Counted from the stretch's first letter, positions 42,347-52,145 are shown. The stretch: 64,000 nt of DNA from an uncultured Dorea sp. (GCA_910580235.1 CAJTVU010000002.1:186001-250000); one strand, 5' to 3'. Numbers and translations: made by a program. The notes: generated by a model not told the origin, from the letters alone.

Positions 42347-42373
42347 GGATAATACCTTCAGTGTATAAGAGCA

Positions 42374-43687
42374 TCATTCCCGTATATAGCGCATCCATTC
42401 CTTTATCTCTTTCTCTTTGCCGTTCTCTCCCGGCTCATAGAAGACAGTCCCCAATATCTCATCTGGCATATACTGCTGCTCCACATAATGATGAGGATAA
42501 TTATGGGCATATTTATAACCGGTCCCGCGCCCTATATCCTTTGCCCCCCGATAGTGGGAGTCCTGGAGATGGGGCGGGACTGTCGTCTTATGGCGCCCTA
42601 CGTTGTCCATAGCCGCGCTGATCGCATTGACCGCCGAATTGCTCTTAGGAGCCGTAGCGACATAAAGCGCCGCCTGGGACAGGATGATCTGCGCCTCGGG
42701 CATACCGACGCGCTCTACCGCCTGGGCTGCGGACACTGCCACCGTGAGCGCCATAGGATCTGCATTCCCTACATCTTCGGATGCACAGATCATAATCCTC
42801 CTAGCGATGAACTTAATATCCTCCCCCGCATAGAGCATCTTGGCAAGGTAGTAGACGGCCGCATCAGGATCCGAGCCCCGCATGCTCTTGATAAACGCGG
42901 AAATCGTGTCATAATGGTTGTCCCCTGTCTTGTCATAGCGCACGACCCGCTTCTGGATACATTCGGAGGCCACTTCCAGCGTAATATGGATCTTCCCATC
43001 ATCGCTCCTCTCTGTCGTAAGCGCTCCCAGCTCAACTGCGTTGAGGGCGTTCCTTGCGTCTCCCCCTGCAATATCCGCAAGGAATTCCAGCGCGTCCTCT
43101 TCTATAACCGCACCGTAGCTTCCCATGCCTTTCTCCTTATCACAGACCGCCCGGGTAAGAAGCTCTTTGATATCCTCTCTCCCCAGAGGCTTCAGCTCAA
43201 AGACGACTGAGCGGGACAGAAGGGCGCCGTTCACCTCAAAATACGGATTCTCCGTAGTAGCCCCTACGAGGATGACCGTCCCATCCTCCACGAAAGGCAG
43301 AAGATAGTCCTGCTGCCCTTTATTGAACCTGTGGATCTCGTCTACAAAAAGAATAGTCTTCTTCCCGTACATGGCCAGCGCTTCTTTTGCTTTCCCCACG
43401 ACTGCTTCCATATCCTTTTTCCCCGCCACAGTAGCGTTTATCTGGGTAAATTCTGCGCTGGTCGTGTTCGCGATCACTTTTGCAAGGGTCGTCTTCCCTG
43501 TCCCCGGCGGGCCGTAAAAGATGACCGAGCGGAGCTTGTCAGCTTTGATGGCGCGGTAAAGCAGCTTATCCTTCCCAATGATATGCTGCTGGCCCACTAC
43601 CTCCTCCAGTGTGGCCGGGCGGAGCCTTGAGGCCAGCGGCGATTCTTTCTCCATATTTTTTTCTCTCGCATAATCAAATAAGTCCAT
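42374..43687 (-). CDS. rarA: Replication-associated recombination protein A (RarA/MgsA AAA ATPase)
   Basis: 437 residues: N-terminal LASRLRPATLEEVVGQQHIIG, Walker A GPPGTGKTT, Walker B LFVDEIHRF, sensor GATTENPYFEVN, then the C-terminal MgsA tetramerisation domain with RGSDPDAAVYYLA. It acts at stalled replication forks. It overlaps tcdA by 14 nt and is last in the operon. Confidence 0.96.
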   Translation of the reverse strand: MDLFDYAREKNMEKESPLASRLRPATLEEVVGQQHIIGKDKLLYRAIKADKLRSVIFYGPPGTGKTTLAKVIANTTSAEFTQINATVAGKKDMEAVVGKAKEALAMYGKKTILFVDEIHRFNKGQQDYLLPFVEDGTVILVGATTENPYFEVNGALLSRSVVFELKPLGREDIKELLTRAVCDKEKGMGSYGAVIEEDALEFLADIAGGDARNALNAVELGALTTERSDDGKIHITLEVASECIQKRVVRYDKTGDNHYDTISAFIKSMRGSDPDAAVYYLAKMLYAGEDIKFIARRIMICASEDVGNADPMALTVAVSAAQAVERVGMPEAQIILSQAALYVATAPKSNSAVNAISAAMDNVGRHKTTVPPHLQDSHYRGAKDIGRGTGYKYAHNYPHHYVEQQYMPDEILGTVFYEPGENGKEKEIKEWMRYIRE

Positions 43688-44435
43688 TTTCCGCCCCTTT
43701 CCCGGCCGGAGACCCCTCCCGTGCCGCCAGTATGTCCCGCACGGCCTCTCCTGCTATGAGAAGCCCCGCCACAGGAGGCACAAAAGAGATACTGCCCGGC
43801 AGGCTTCTTCTCATTCCTTTGTCTTCTCCCGTATCGCGCCCCGACGTATCGACAGGAGCCTCTTTTGAATACAGCACTTTCAGGCTCCCGATCCCCCTTG
43901 TCTTTAATTCTTTACGCATCACTTTGCAGAGAGGGCACACAGAAGTCTCGCTGATGTCCGCGATCTCAAAGAGATCTCCACGCAGCTTATTCCCTGTCCC
44001 CATACAGCTGATCATCGGTATGCCGCGCTCCTTTGCCCTGCCTGCAATGGCGAGCTTGGCCGTGACCGTGTCAATAGCGTCGATGATATAATCCGGCTCC
44101 TCCTTAAGGATATGTTCTACATTATCTGGTAATACGAATGTATTATAAGTTGACACTTCCGTAAAAGGGCTTATATCTGCGATCTTTTCTTTCATCACTT
44201 CGGTCTTATATCTTCCAAGCGTACTGTGGCCGGCGATAGACTGTCGGTTGATATTCGTCAGTGATACAGTGTCGTTGTCCACAAGGATCAGCTTTCCCAC
44301 CCCGCATCTGGCCAGCGCCTCAATGCAGTGAGAGCCGACGCCCCCTACGCCGAACACGCACATACTTGTATCCTTAAGGGCTCTTAGCCCCTCTTCTCCT
44401 ATCAGAAGCTCCGTCCTTGAAAATTCATGGCTCAT
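43674..44435 (-). CDS. tcdA: tRNA threonylcarbamoyladenosine dehydratase (ThiF/MoeB family)
   Basis: 253 residues: the adenylate-binding GVGGVGSHCIEALARCGVG and DNDTVSLTNINRQ, a CPLC pair, and the C-terminal helices of TcdA. It cyclises t6A37 to ct6A37 in tRNAs in an ATP-dependent reaction. It lies between a polysaccharide deacetylase (10 nt) and rarA. Confidence 0.92.
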   Translation of the reverse strand: MSHEFSRTELLIGEEGLRALKDTSMCVFGVGGVGSHCIEALARCGVGKLILVDNDTVSLTNINRQSIAGHSTLGRYKTEVMKEKIADISPFTEVSTYNTFVLPDNVEHILKEEPDYIIDAIDTVTAKLAIAGRAKERGIPMISCMGTGNKLRGDLFEIADISETSVCPLCKVMRKELKTRGIGSLKVLYSKEAPVDTSGRDTGEDKGMRRSLPGSISFVPPVAGLLIAGEAVRDILAAREGSPAGKGAENGLI

Positions 44436-44445
44436 CTGTCATTCC

Positions 44446-45153
44446 TCAATCTAAGATCAATTCTTCGACCGTCACGAATTCATAGCCCTCCGCCGCCAGT
44501 ATATCCGCGATCCGAAGGGCTGCGTCCACCGACGATTCGTAACAGTCATGCAATAGAATGATACCATTTTCCTTCGCTTCCGTCACTACTTTGTTCACAA
44601 TTTCATCTACATTTTCTGTTGTCCAGTCAAGAGGATCGATATCCCACATAACGGGGAGGACTTCTGTACCCATCTCCAGATCCCTCTGCCATACGCCGAA
44701 AGGAGGCCTTACATATCGCACATGTTCTCCTGTTATGCCATATACGATCTCATCTGTCTTCTTCATCTCGAGAGTGGCTTCCTCGTCAGACAGGCGGGTG
44801 ATGTCCACATGGCTGTACGTGTGGTTTCCGATGACATGGCCTTCCTCGTACATGCGCTTCACAAGCTCCGGGCTCTCCTCCGCACATCTGCCTATCACGA
44901 AGAACGTAGCCTTGATGCCTCTCTCTTTCAGCCCGTCAAGAAGCCTCTCTGTGCTTTTTTTCGGCCCGTCGTCGAACGTAAGCGCGATCCTGGGCGCTTC
45001 CACTCCTTCCTCAGGCTCTCCCGCGGCTTCCATCGACTCTCTCTTCCCTACATGAGATCCGGCGCCCGCCCCCAGAATCACGACGGCCATCACGCCGCAC
45101 AGCAATTTAATATAATAATATCCTTTCCTGCTATTTAAGCTGCACTTTTTCAT
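44446..45153 (-). CDS. Polysaccharide deacetylase (NodB domain)
   Basis: 235 residues from ATG 45153 (GGGGGAA site). It has an N-terminal membrane anchor or signal (about 10-32) and a NodB domain with LTFDDGPK (metal-binding aspartates), HTYSH (metal histidines), RPPFG and LLHDCYE. It probably de-N-acetylates peptidoglycan or another wall polymer outside the cell. It is the first gene of the tcdA-rarA operon and is divergent from a MATE gene. Confidence 0.92.
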   Translation of the reverse strand: MKKCSLNSRKGYYYIKLLCGVMAVVILGAGAGSHVGKRESMEAAGEPEEGVEAPRIALTFDDGPKKSTERLLDGLKERGIKATFFVIGRCAEESPELVKRMYEEGHVIGNHTYSHVDITRLSDEEATLEMKKTDEIVYGITGEHVRYVRPPFGVWQRDLEMGTEVLPVMWDIDPLDWTTENVDEIVNKVVTEAKENGIILLHDCYESSVDAALRIADILAAEGYEFVTVEELILD

Positions 45154-45193
45154 TTTATTCCCCCACGCAGACATTTCCTTAAATATATATGCA

Positions 45194-45222
45194 TTGCATT
45201 ATAAAAAAAACAGTGTTATAAT
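45194..45222 (+). promoter_or_regulatory. Promoter of the second MATE gene
   Basis: TTGCAT (45194-45199), 17 nt, TATAAT (45217-45222), then a TAGGAGG ribosome site. Confidence 0.65.
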
Positions 45223-45249
45223 TGCTCTTACGTTTAGGAGGTCGTACAA

Positions 45250-46626
45250 ATGTCAGAAATGAAAAAAGAGCTAAAAGAAAATAAGATGGGCGTTATGCCC
45301 GTCCCGAAGTTATTAATAGGCATGTCCCTGCCCATGATGATCTCCATGTTGGTGCAGGCTCTTTACAATATTGTGGACAGCATGTTCGTGGCAAAATTAA
45401 GCGAGGACGCCCTCACCGCCGTCTCGCTTGCATTCCCCATCCAGGCTCTGATGATCTCGATCGCGTCGGGTACCGGCGTCGGGATCAACGCTTTACTGTC
45501 AAGGAGCCTCGGCGAGAAAGATAGCGAGGGAGCCGATCAGGCTGCAAATAACGGCCTGTTCCTTACAATTGTAAGCTGTATCGTCTTTGCCGTTCTTGGG
45601 GCTTTCGGCTCCAGGCTGTTCTTCACGCTTCAGACGGACAATCCCGTCATCGTAGAGTATGGGACGCAGTATATGTCCATTATCACTGTCTTCTGCTCGG
45701 GGATCTTCCTTCAGATTACGTTCGAGCGACTGATGCAGTCTACGGGGAAGACAATTTATAATATGATCACACAGGGGCTGGGGGCGATCATCAATATCAT
45801 ACTCGACCCGATTATGATCTTCGGCCTTTTCGGCTTTCCAAGGCTTGAAGTGGCAGGAGCCGCAGTGGCTACCATCACAGGGCAGGTCGTTGCCATAGCT
45901 CTCTCTATCTACTTCAACCACACGAGAAATAAGGAGATCAGCATAAGGCTTCGGGGATTCCGCCCTCACGGAAGGACTATCCTGCTTATCTACAAAGTAG
46001 GGCTCCCTTCTATCGTCATGCAGTCCATCGGCTCTGTCATGACTTTCGGGATGAACAAGATCCTGCTTATGTTCTCTTCCACTGCTGCCGCAGTATTCGG
46101 GGTGTACTTCAAGCTCCAGAGCTTTATCTTCATGCCGATATTCGGGCTGAACAACGGTATGATCCCGATCATCGCGTACAATTACGGTGCAAGGAAGAAA
46201 GAGAGGATCGTGGAGACAACGAAGCTGAGCATGGCTATCTCCATATCCCTTATGCTCATAGGGCTGGCTATCTTCCAGCTCGGCGCGCCGTTCCTGTTAA
46301 AGAATTTATTCGCTGCCTCGGATCATATGCTCGCCATCGGCGTCCCTGCGCTTCGGATCATCTCGATCAGCTTCCCGGTAGCAGGGTTCTGCATTATCGC
46401 AGGCTCTGTGTTCCAGGCTCTCGGCAACGGCGTGTACAGCCTGATCGTCTCTGTCGTAAGGCAGCTGGTAGTGCTCCTTCCGGTAGCCTTCCTATACGCC
46501 GTGACGCTCGGGCTTTCCAAGGTATGGTGGGCTTTCCCCATCGCAGAATGCTTTTCTCTCACTCTGTCCGCCATTCTTCTGAAACGGATATATCGGCTGC
46601 AAGTAAAGCCTCTGGGCAATGTGTAG
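45250..46626 (+). CDS. MATE-family efflux protein
   Basis: 458 residues, 12 hydrophobic helices in two halves (PMMISMLVQALYNIVDSMFVA in the first, typical MATE). It exports cationic drugs or metabolites using ion gradients. It is a single gene with its own promoter, preceded by TAGGAGG, and convergent with the cupin gene. It is not closely similar to the MATE at 13.2 kb by eye. Confidence 0.92.
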   Translation: MSEMKKELKENKMGVMPVPKLLIGMSLPMMISMLVQALYNIVDSMFVAKLSEDALTAVSLAFPIQALMISIASGTGVGINALLSRSLGEKDSEGADQAANNGLFLTIVSCIVFAVLGAFGSRLFFTLQTDNPVIVEYGTQYMSIITVFCSGIFLQITFERLMQSTGKTIYNMITQGLGAIINIILDPIMIFGLFGFPRLEVAGAAVATITGQVVAIALSIYFNHTRNKEISIRLRGFRPHGRTILLIYKVGLPSIVMQSIGSVMTFGMNKILLMFSSTAAAVFGVYFKLQSFIFMPIFGLNNGMIPIIAYNYGARKKERIVETTKLSMAISISLMLIGLAIFQLGAPFLLKNLFAASDHMLAIGVPALRIISISFPVAGFCIIAGSVFQALGNGVYSLIVSVVRQLVVLLPVAFLYAVTLGLSKVWWAFPIAECFSLTLSAILLKRIYRLQVKPLGNV

Positions 46627-46659
46627 CGATCGCCTGAGGCATATCGGCACATGCGCGGA

Positions 46660-47103
46660 TCAGAGGCCTTCCGCCTCTTCCGCCTCGGCTTTTGTCTTAT
46701 GAACGGTACCAAACGGATGCTGAGGCGGAGCATAAATCGAATATATCTTCAGTGGCGTTCTCCCAATATTTACAATATTATGCCATGTTCCCGCCGGGAC
46801 TATAGCGGCATAGCCGCCACTTACCTTTTGCCGGCAATTCAAAGCGCCTTTTTCTTTCCCCATCATCACGAACGCATAGCCGCTTTCAATCTTTAAAAAC
46901 TGGTCAAGATGCGGATGCACTTCAAGGCCGATATCTCCTCCTGCCGGAATACTCATAAGAGTCACCTGAAGATGCTCTCCAGTCCACAGCGCCGTCCTGA
47001 AATATGGATTAGCTTCTGTAAAACAGTCAATATCCACAATGATCGGCTCTCTGCCATAATCATTTATATTAGACATATCGTCTCCATATCTGTTTCTATC
47101 CAT
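46660..47103 (-). CDS. Cupin-domain protein
   Basis: 147 residues from ATG 47103 (AAGGTGG site). A single cupin barrel with metal-ligand candidates in GLEVHPHLDQFLKIESG and GTWHNIVN. The length and ends (MDRNRYGDDMSNINDYG, then PPQHPFGTVHKTKAEAEEAE) match a widespread clostridial cupin family of unknown substrate. It is a single gene, divergent from an ABC exporter. Confidence 0.85.
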   Translation of the reverse strand: MDRNRYGDDMSNINDYGREPIIVDIDCFTEANPYFRTALWTGEHLQVTLMSIPAGGDIGLEVHPHLDQFLKIESGYAFVMMGKEKGALNCRQKVSGGYAAIVPAGTWHNIVNIGRTPLKIYSIYAPPQHPFGTVHKTKAEAEEAEGL

Positions 47104-47237
47104 GTGGGCCACCTTCAAAAAATATCTCAATAATATTATATGAACGCCGCATATTTCCGTTCCCGCGAGAGATACTGAGCTTGCAGCCGGATTAAAGCCT
47201 TTCCAGGAACAGACAGTTATGTTAAAATATACTTGGG

Positions 47238-47253
47238 ATGCCCGGATGGGCAT
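47238..47253. promoter_or_regulatory. Inverted repeat ahead of the ABC gene ribosome site
   Basis: ATGCCC-GGAT-GGGCAT is a perfect inverted repeat ending 3 bases before the TAGGAGG of the gene starting at 47271. It could be an operator or an RNA hairpin. Confidence 0.4.
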
Positions 47254-47270
47254 ACTTAGGAGGCAGCGCT

Positions 47271-48188
47271 ATGAACGAAAAAACTTCTTCTTTGCCTGAA
47301 GAAAGGCAAAAGGCGATACAGACAGACAATCTGACGAAATATTATGGCAAGGCCAGAGGGATCACGGAGCTCAACCTGTCCGTCGAGAAGGGCGAATTCT
47401 TTGGATTCATCGGGCCAAACGGCGCCGGCAAGTCTACGACGATCCGCACCTTGTTAGGGCTTATCTCTCCGACTTCCGGCAGCGCGCAGATTTTGGGGAA
47501 AGACATTATAAAAGAAAAGAAAGAAATCTTGCAGAACATTGGATATCTTCCTTCCGAAGCAGCATTCTATCCCGGTATGAAGGTGAAAGATGTGCTGACG
47601 CTGTCCGCCGCTATGCGAAAGACAGATTGTACAAAAGAAGCAGAAAAGCTTTGTGATCGCTTACAGCTGGACACGTCCCGCAAAGTAGACGAGCTGTCTT
47701 TTGGCAATCGCAAGAAAGCGGCCATCGTCTGCGCGCTCCAGAGCTATCCTGAGCTGCTGATCCTCGACGAACCGACCGGAGGGCTTGATCCTCTCATGCA
47801 GCGAGAGTTCTTTGATATCCTCAGAGAGCGGAACCGTAATGGTGCGACTATATTCCTGTCCAGCCATGTATTGTCTGAGATCCAGCGGAACTGTACCCGT
47901 GCGGCGATTATAAGAGAAGGCAGGATCATCGCCTGCGACAGTGTGGACGCGCTCTCAAAGACCAATGCAAAACGCGTGGCTGTGCATGGCAGCGTAGCGC
48001 TTGACGGGCTTGGCAAGATCCGGGACAGGATAGACGGGGACGGGTCGGTAAGCTTCCTGTACAGCGGAGATATAGATCTTCTCCTGCGAACGCTTTTGGC
48101 AGGCCATGTTACGGATCTTTCGATATCAGAGCCCGACTTGGAAGAGATATTCCTACACTATTATGAAAAGGATGGTGACAGAACATGA
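47271..48188 (+). CDS. ABC transporter ATP-binding protein
   Basis: 305 residues from ATG 47271 (TAGGAGG site). It has Walker A GPNGAGKST, a degenerate signature LSFGNRKK, Walker B LLILDEPTGGLD, and switch histidine LSSHVLSE, plus a C-terminal extension of about 80 residues. It forms an ABC-2 exporter with the following permease, which it overlaps by 4 nt. The substrate is unknown. Confidence 0.92.
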   Translation: MNEKTSSLPEERQKAIQTDNLTKYYGKARGITELNLSVEKGEFFGFIGPNGAGKSTTIRTLLGLISPTSGSAQILGKDIIKEKKEILQNIGYLPSEAAFYPGMKVKDVLTLSAAMRKTDCTKEAEKLCDRLQLDTSRKVDELSFGNRKKAAIVCALQSYPELLILDEPTGGLDPLMQREFFDILRERNRNGATIFLSSHVLSEIQRNCTRAAIIREGRIIACDSVDALSKTNAKRVAVHGSVALDGLGKIRDRIDGDGSVSFLYSGDIDLLLRTLLAGHVTDLSISEPDLEEIFLHYYEKDGDRT

Positions 48189-48970
48189 TAATCGTAAGGC
48201 ACGAGCTTCGCCAAAGCAGAACATCCCTTTCGATCTGGACGGCAGCCATCGGATTCCTGCTGGCAATCTGTATATTCCTGTTCCCCGAAATGAAAGGAGA
48301 GATAGAAGGCATGAACGATGTATTTGCCTCTATGGGCTCTTTCACTGCCGCGTTCGGCATGGACAGGCTGAATTTCGGCACGCTGGCCGGCTTTTACGCT
48401 ATCGAATGCGGTAATATACTGGGGCTCGGAGGGGCGTTCTATGCGGCTCTGTGCTCGGTGAATGTCCTCAGCAAGGAAGAAAAAGGCAGGACAGCCGAAT
48501 TCCTTCTGGCACATCCCGTCAGCAGAGCGCGCATCATCACTGAAAAGCTGATCGCAGTCCTTATCCAGATTACAATAATGAATCTCATCATCTATGCTCT
48601 CGCCGCAAGCTCCATAACGGCGATCGGCGAGGCTGTCCCATGGAAAGAGCTAAGCCTCCTCCATCTTGCATACTACATCCTGCAGATAGAGCTTGCAGGC
48701 ATTTGCTTTGGCATCTCTGCCTTTATAAGAAAAGGAAGCGCCGGCATCGGCCTTGGCATCGCCGCTATGATGTATTTCCTGAACCTGGTAGCAAATATAA
48801 CGGAAGCGGCAGAGCTCCTGAAATACATCACCCCTTTCGCGTACTGCGAGGGCGCCGACATTATAACGAACGGCAGCCTGGATAAGCCTATGGCCGCCGT
48901 CGGCACGGCAATCGGAATTGCCGGCATTATTACCGCCTATCTGAAATATACGAGGAAGGATATTCATTAA
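48185..48970 (+). CDS. ABC-2-type permease
   Basis: 261 residues with six hydrophobic helices (first at about 14-32, last at about 238-255) and the motif EEKGRTAEFLLAHPVSR, common in ABC-2 subunits. It is the last gene of a two-gene unit. Its stop overlaps the convergent flavin reductase gene by 4 nt, and no terminator is visible between them. Confidence 0.88.
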   Translation: MIIVRHELRQSRTSLSIWTAAIGFLLAICIFLFPEMKGEIEGMNDVFASMGSFTAAFGMDRLNFGTLAGFYAIECGNILGLGGAFYAALCSVNVLSKEEKGRTAEFLLAHPVSRARIITEKLIAVLIQITIMNLIIYALAASSITAIGEAVPWKELSLLHLAYYILQIELAGICFGISAFIRKGSAGIGLGIAAMMYFLNLVANITEAAELLKYITPFAYCEGADIITNGSLDKPMAAVGTAIGIAGIITAYLKYTRKDIH

Positions 48971-49560
48971 GAGAGCGGCCTGTCAGCCTTCGGGCGCCGC
49001 TTTCTTACGCTGTATCCGAATTTCCCAAGCCTCTTCCCCAACGAGAAGTATTCTCCGTGGGAATAGGCAAGAAGGCCTGTTCCATTCAGCTCAAATTTCC
49101 CGCCTTCTTTCATATATGCCTCGTCAATCTGCACTGCCAGCACTTCTGCAAGGAACATATGATGGGAGCCCAGCTCCTTTACCTCGGTCACTCTGCACTC
49201 GATGTTCACCGGGCTCTCACAGATGACAGGGGCATAGAGGAGCTTCTCGGCCTTTCCTCTTGTAAGCCCCGTCTCTTTCCATTTATCCTTGTCTCTGCCT
49301 GAGCGCGCTCCGCACCAGTCCGTGGCGCGGGCAAGCTTCTCTGTCGTAAGGTTCACGACAAATTCTCCGCTTTCCCTCAGCATATGATAAGAATACCGCT
49401 CAGGCCTCACAGAGATGTACAGCATGGCGGGATTCGTGCAGACCGTACCCGTCCATGCCACCGTAATAATGTTATCGTTCCCCTTCTTATCTGCCGTGCT
49501 CACCATGACCGCCGGCAGCGGATAAAGCATATTCCCTGCTTTCCATACCTGTCTTCCCAT
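48967..49560 (-). CDS. Flavin reductase / FMN-binding split-barrel protein
   Basis: 197 residues. It begins KAGNMLYPLPAVMVSTADKKGNDNIITVAWTGTVCTNPAMLYISVRP, the FMN-binding split barrel of the DIM6/NTAB family. Members reduce flavins or bind FMN for small redox reactions. It is single, with an NTP-independent fold and no other domain, and is convergent with the ABC operon. Confidence 0.85.
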   Translation of the reverse strand: MGRQVWKAGNMLYPLPAVMVSTADKKGNDNIITVAWTGTVCTNPAMLYISVRPERYSYHMLRESGEFVVNLTTEKLARATDWCGARSGRDKDKWKETGLTRGKAEKLLYAPVICESPVNIECRVTEVKELGSHHMFLAEVLAVQIDEAYMKEGGKFELNGTGLLAYSHGEYFSLGKRLGKFGYSVRKRRPKADRPLS

Positions 49561-49599
49561 AAATGGCCTGGAGGGCTCTCCCTCCTCCCCCCTTTCAGT

Positions 49600-51246
49600 C
49601 TACTGCTGCAGCGCCGATACGAGCGCCGGTATAAGCTGCTTCTTCCTGGATACGACGCCTCTTAAAATAACCTTATCTGTGCCCTCCGGCACGTCGAAAG
49701 CGTCCACGATCGGCGCTTTCGCCCCTGTCCCGCAGCAGAGCAGCTCTGTCGTCTCATCCAGGATGTCTGTAAGCATAAAGTAGACCATATGTAGCTGATG
49801 CGATTCCAATATATGAGGCAGGTGTCCTTCGATCTTCTCCTTGATCTCCGAGAGCTCCTCTTTGCTCATGGAGTTGATCTGCCCTACGCCGAACACCGTA
49901 TCGCTCACTGTAAACTGTTTAAAATCCTGGAAGCAGATCTCTTCTGCGCTTTTGCCTTTCATGCTGCTTCCGGCATTGAACATAGCTCTGGCCATCTCCT
50001 CCGGCTCAATTCCAGCGATCCCCGCCAGCTTCCTGGCCGTCCTCTCGTCCAGCGCAGTGCATGTGGGCGAACGGAACAGAAGGGTGTCGGAAATGATCGC
50101 CGAGCACAGAAGGCCTGCGATCTTCTTCGGGATCTCGACCCCCGCTTCCTCATACATCTGATTCACAATGGTGGCCGTGCAGCCTACCGGCTGGTTCCGG
50201 AAGAAGACCGGCCCCATCGTCTCAATGTTCCCAAGCCTGTGGTGATCGATGATCTCCAGTATCTCCGCCTCCTCGATCCCTTCCACCGCCTGCGACCTCT
50301 CGTTGTGATCCACTAAGATCACTCTCTTCTTGCTGGAATTTAAGAACCGCCGCCTTGATATGAATCCCTTCAGCCTTCCGTCCTTGTCCAGAATGGGGAA
50401 GTCACGGAATTTCTTCTTTGTCATAATATCCTTCATATCCTCCACATAGTCGGTCATCTGGAAGGAGGTGAGAGGCCCTTTCGTCATAAAATATCTCACC
50501 GGGATGCTCTGGTTGATCAGGCGCACCGCCGTAAATGTGTCGTAAGGGGTGCGGATGATCACCGTACTCTGCTCTTTTGCCTTCTCTATAATCTCATCCG
50601 GCACTTCTGCATTGTGGCACACGACAAGACAGCTGGCGTCAATGCCTACCGCACAGGCCAGAGACTCGTAGCGGTTCCCCACGATCACAAGATCGTCCTT
50701 CTCTATGAAATCCTCCATAAGCTCTCTGTTGGAGGCGCCGATCGTGACTTTCCCATTCACGAACTGCCCATGCTCATTTCCCAGGAGCATCGTGCCGTCC
50801 AGCACTTTTAAAATGTTCCTGTACTGCGTCTTCGCATCTGAAAGGATGCGGTTATCATGCACATCCATATAAGATTTTGCAATATCTCCCGTGGAGATGA
50901 CCCCGATCAGCTCTTCGCCCTTTACTACAGGCATCGTCTTCACATTATGTTCCTTCATCTTCTCCCATGCGTCTTTAATAGATATATTAGGAGCGATGCC
51001 CTCAATCTTATGAATGTCCAGATCCTTCACCTGGAGCTTGACATTGGCCAGAAGCCTGGGGGCGTCCATCTTAAAATGTTTCAGGACATAGGACGTCTCC
51101 TCATTGATCTGCCCTGCCCTCCTCGCCTCATATTCATTTCCTGTTATCTCGCGCTTCAGCGCGGCATATGCGATCGCAGAACAGATAGAGTCTGTGTCCG
51201 GGTTCTTATGCCCTACTACGTATACTTTTCCTGTTTTTTTATCCAT
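49600..51246 (-). CDS. Manganese-dependent inorganic pyrophosphatase with CBS/DRTGG regulatory insert
   Basis: 548 residues. N-terminal DHH domain (VYVVGHKNPDTDSICSAIAYA) interrupted by a regulatory insert (CBS at about 70-120, a DRTGG-like region, then a second CBS near 250-300), continued by VILVDHNE and IIDHHRLGN, and closed by the DHHA2 domain. Family II CBS-pyrophosphatases hydrolyse PPi and are tuned by adenine nucleotides bound to the CBS pair. It is a single gene, divergent from the S1 protein. Confidence 0.93.
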   Translation of the reverse strand: MDKKTGKVYVVGHKNPDTDSICSAIAYAALKREITGNEYEARRAGQINEETSYVLKHFKMDAPRLLANVKLQVKDLDIHKIEGIAPNISIKDAWEKMKEHNVKTMPVVKGEELIGVISTGDIAKSYMDVHDNRILSDAKTQYRNILKVLDGTMLLGNEHGQFVNGKVTIGASNRELMEDFIEKDDLVIVGNRYESLACAVGIDASCLVVCHNAEVPDEIIEKAKEQSTVIIRTPYDTFTAVRLINQSIPVRYFMTKGPLTSFQMTDYVEDMKDIMTKKKFRDFPILDKDGRLKGFISRRRFLNSSKKRVILVDHNERSQAVEGIEEAEILEIIDHHRLGNIETMGPVFFRNQPVGCTATIVNQMYEEAGVEIPKKIAGLLCSAIISDTLLFRSPTCTALDERTARKLAGIAGIEPEEMARAMFNAGSSMKGKSAEEICFQDFKQFTVSDTVFGVGQINSMSKEELSEIKEKIEGHLPHILESHQLHMVYFMLTDILDETTELLCCGTGAKAPIVDAFDVPEGTDKVILRGVVSRKKQLIPALVSALQQ

Positions 51247-51337
51247 AATCCACCTCGTCCTGTCATTTATTTTAAAACTAGATTACCATTTTTTTATGCG
51301 CTCGCCAACCTATTTAACGAAAAATCAATTATTTTCT

Positions 51338-51366
51338 TTGAATAAGCCCTCTTTTTATGATATACT
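51338..51366 (+). promoter_or_regulatory. Promoter of the S1-domain gene
   Basis: TTGAAT (51338-51343), 17 nt, TATACT (51361-51366). GGGAAGGGA precedes the ATG. Confidence 0.7.
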
Positions 51367-51417
51367 GACTTCATACGTAAATTTTAAAGACTGTATCAGT
51401 CGGGAAGGGAATAAACT

Positions 51418-52110
51418 ATGAGCGAAGAATTAATGAAAGCAACAGAAGGAGCACCATCTGAGGAATTGACGATGGCAGATTTAGAAGAGCATTTTGACGA
51501 TGCCAACCCATGGAACGTGGTGCAGTCTTATATGGATAAACAGACCATTCTCTCCGTCAAGGTCGAAGGGATCGTGAACGGCGGCGCAATCGCCATGGTC
51601 GAAGGGCTTCGGGGCTTTATCCCCGCATCCAAGCTGTCCTTATCCTACATCGAGGATCTGGAAGACTATCTTTTGAAGGACATTGAAGTGCGCGTCATCG
51701 ACGTCGATCAGGCAAACAACCGCCTCGTCCTGTCTGCCCGGGAGATACTGAAGGAAAAAGAGAAAGAAGCGCTGAAAGAGAAGATGGCCAACATCAAAGT
51801 CGGGAGCGTAACAACGGGGAAAGTTGAGACATTGCAGAATTATGGCGCTTTCGTACGCCTTGAGGACGGCCTGTCCGGCCTGGTCCACGTCTCCCAGATC
51901 AGCCGTACCCGTGTGAAATCCCCGTCCGACGTGCTGAAGACAGGCGACGAAGTATCTGTGAAGATCATCGGCATCAAGGACGGTAAGATCAGCCTGAGCA
52001 TGAAGGCTTTAGAGGAATCCCGGGAAGAGCCGGAAGAGAAAGTCGAGATCCCTAAGTCCGAGAACATCGGGACAAGCCTGAAAGACTTGTTTAAAGATAT
52101 CAAGTTTTAA
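51418..52110 (+). CDS. S1 RNA-binding domain protein
   Basis: 230 residues: two S1 domains (about 35-105 and 120-195; the second has the classic GKVETLQNYGAFVRLEDGLSGLVHVSQIS) and a short acidic tail. It resembles the shorter S1 homologues of Firmicutes that are associated with ribosomes or RNA. It is too short to be a complete six-domain ribosomal S1. It is a single-gene transcript with its own promoter and terminator. Confidence 0.9.
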   Translation: MSEELMKATEGAPSEELTMADLEEHFDDANPWNVVQSYMDKQTILSVKVEGIVNGGAIAMVEGLRGFIPASKLSLSYIEDLEDYLLKDIEVRVIDVDQANNRLVLSAREILKEKEKEALKEKMANIKVGSVTTGKVETLQNYGAFVRLEDGLSGLVHVSQISRTRVKSPSDVLKTGDEVSVKIIGIKDGKISLSMKALEESREEPEEKVEIPKSENIGTSLKDLFKDIKF

Positions 52111-52145
52111 ACCCACGATCGCAACATATTTTAATAGAAAAATAC

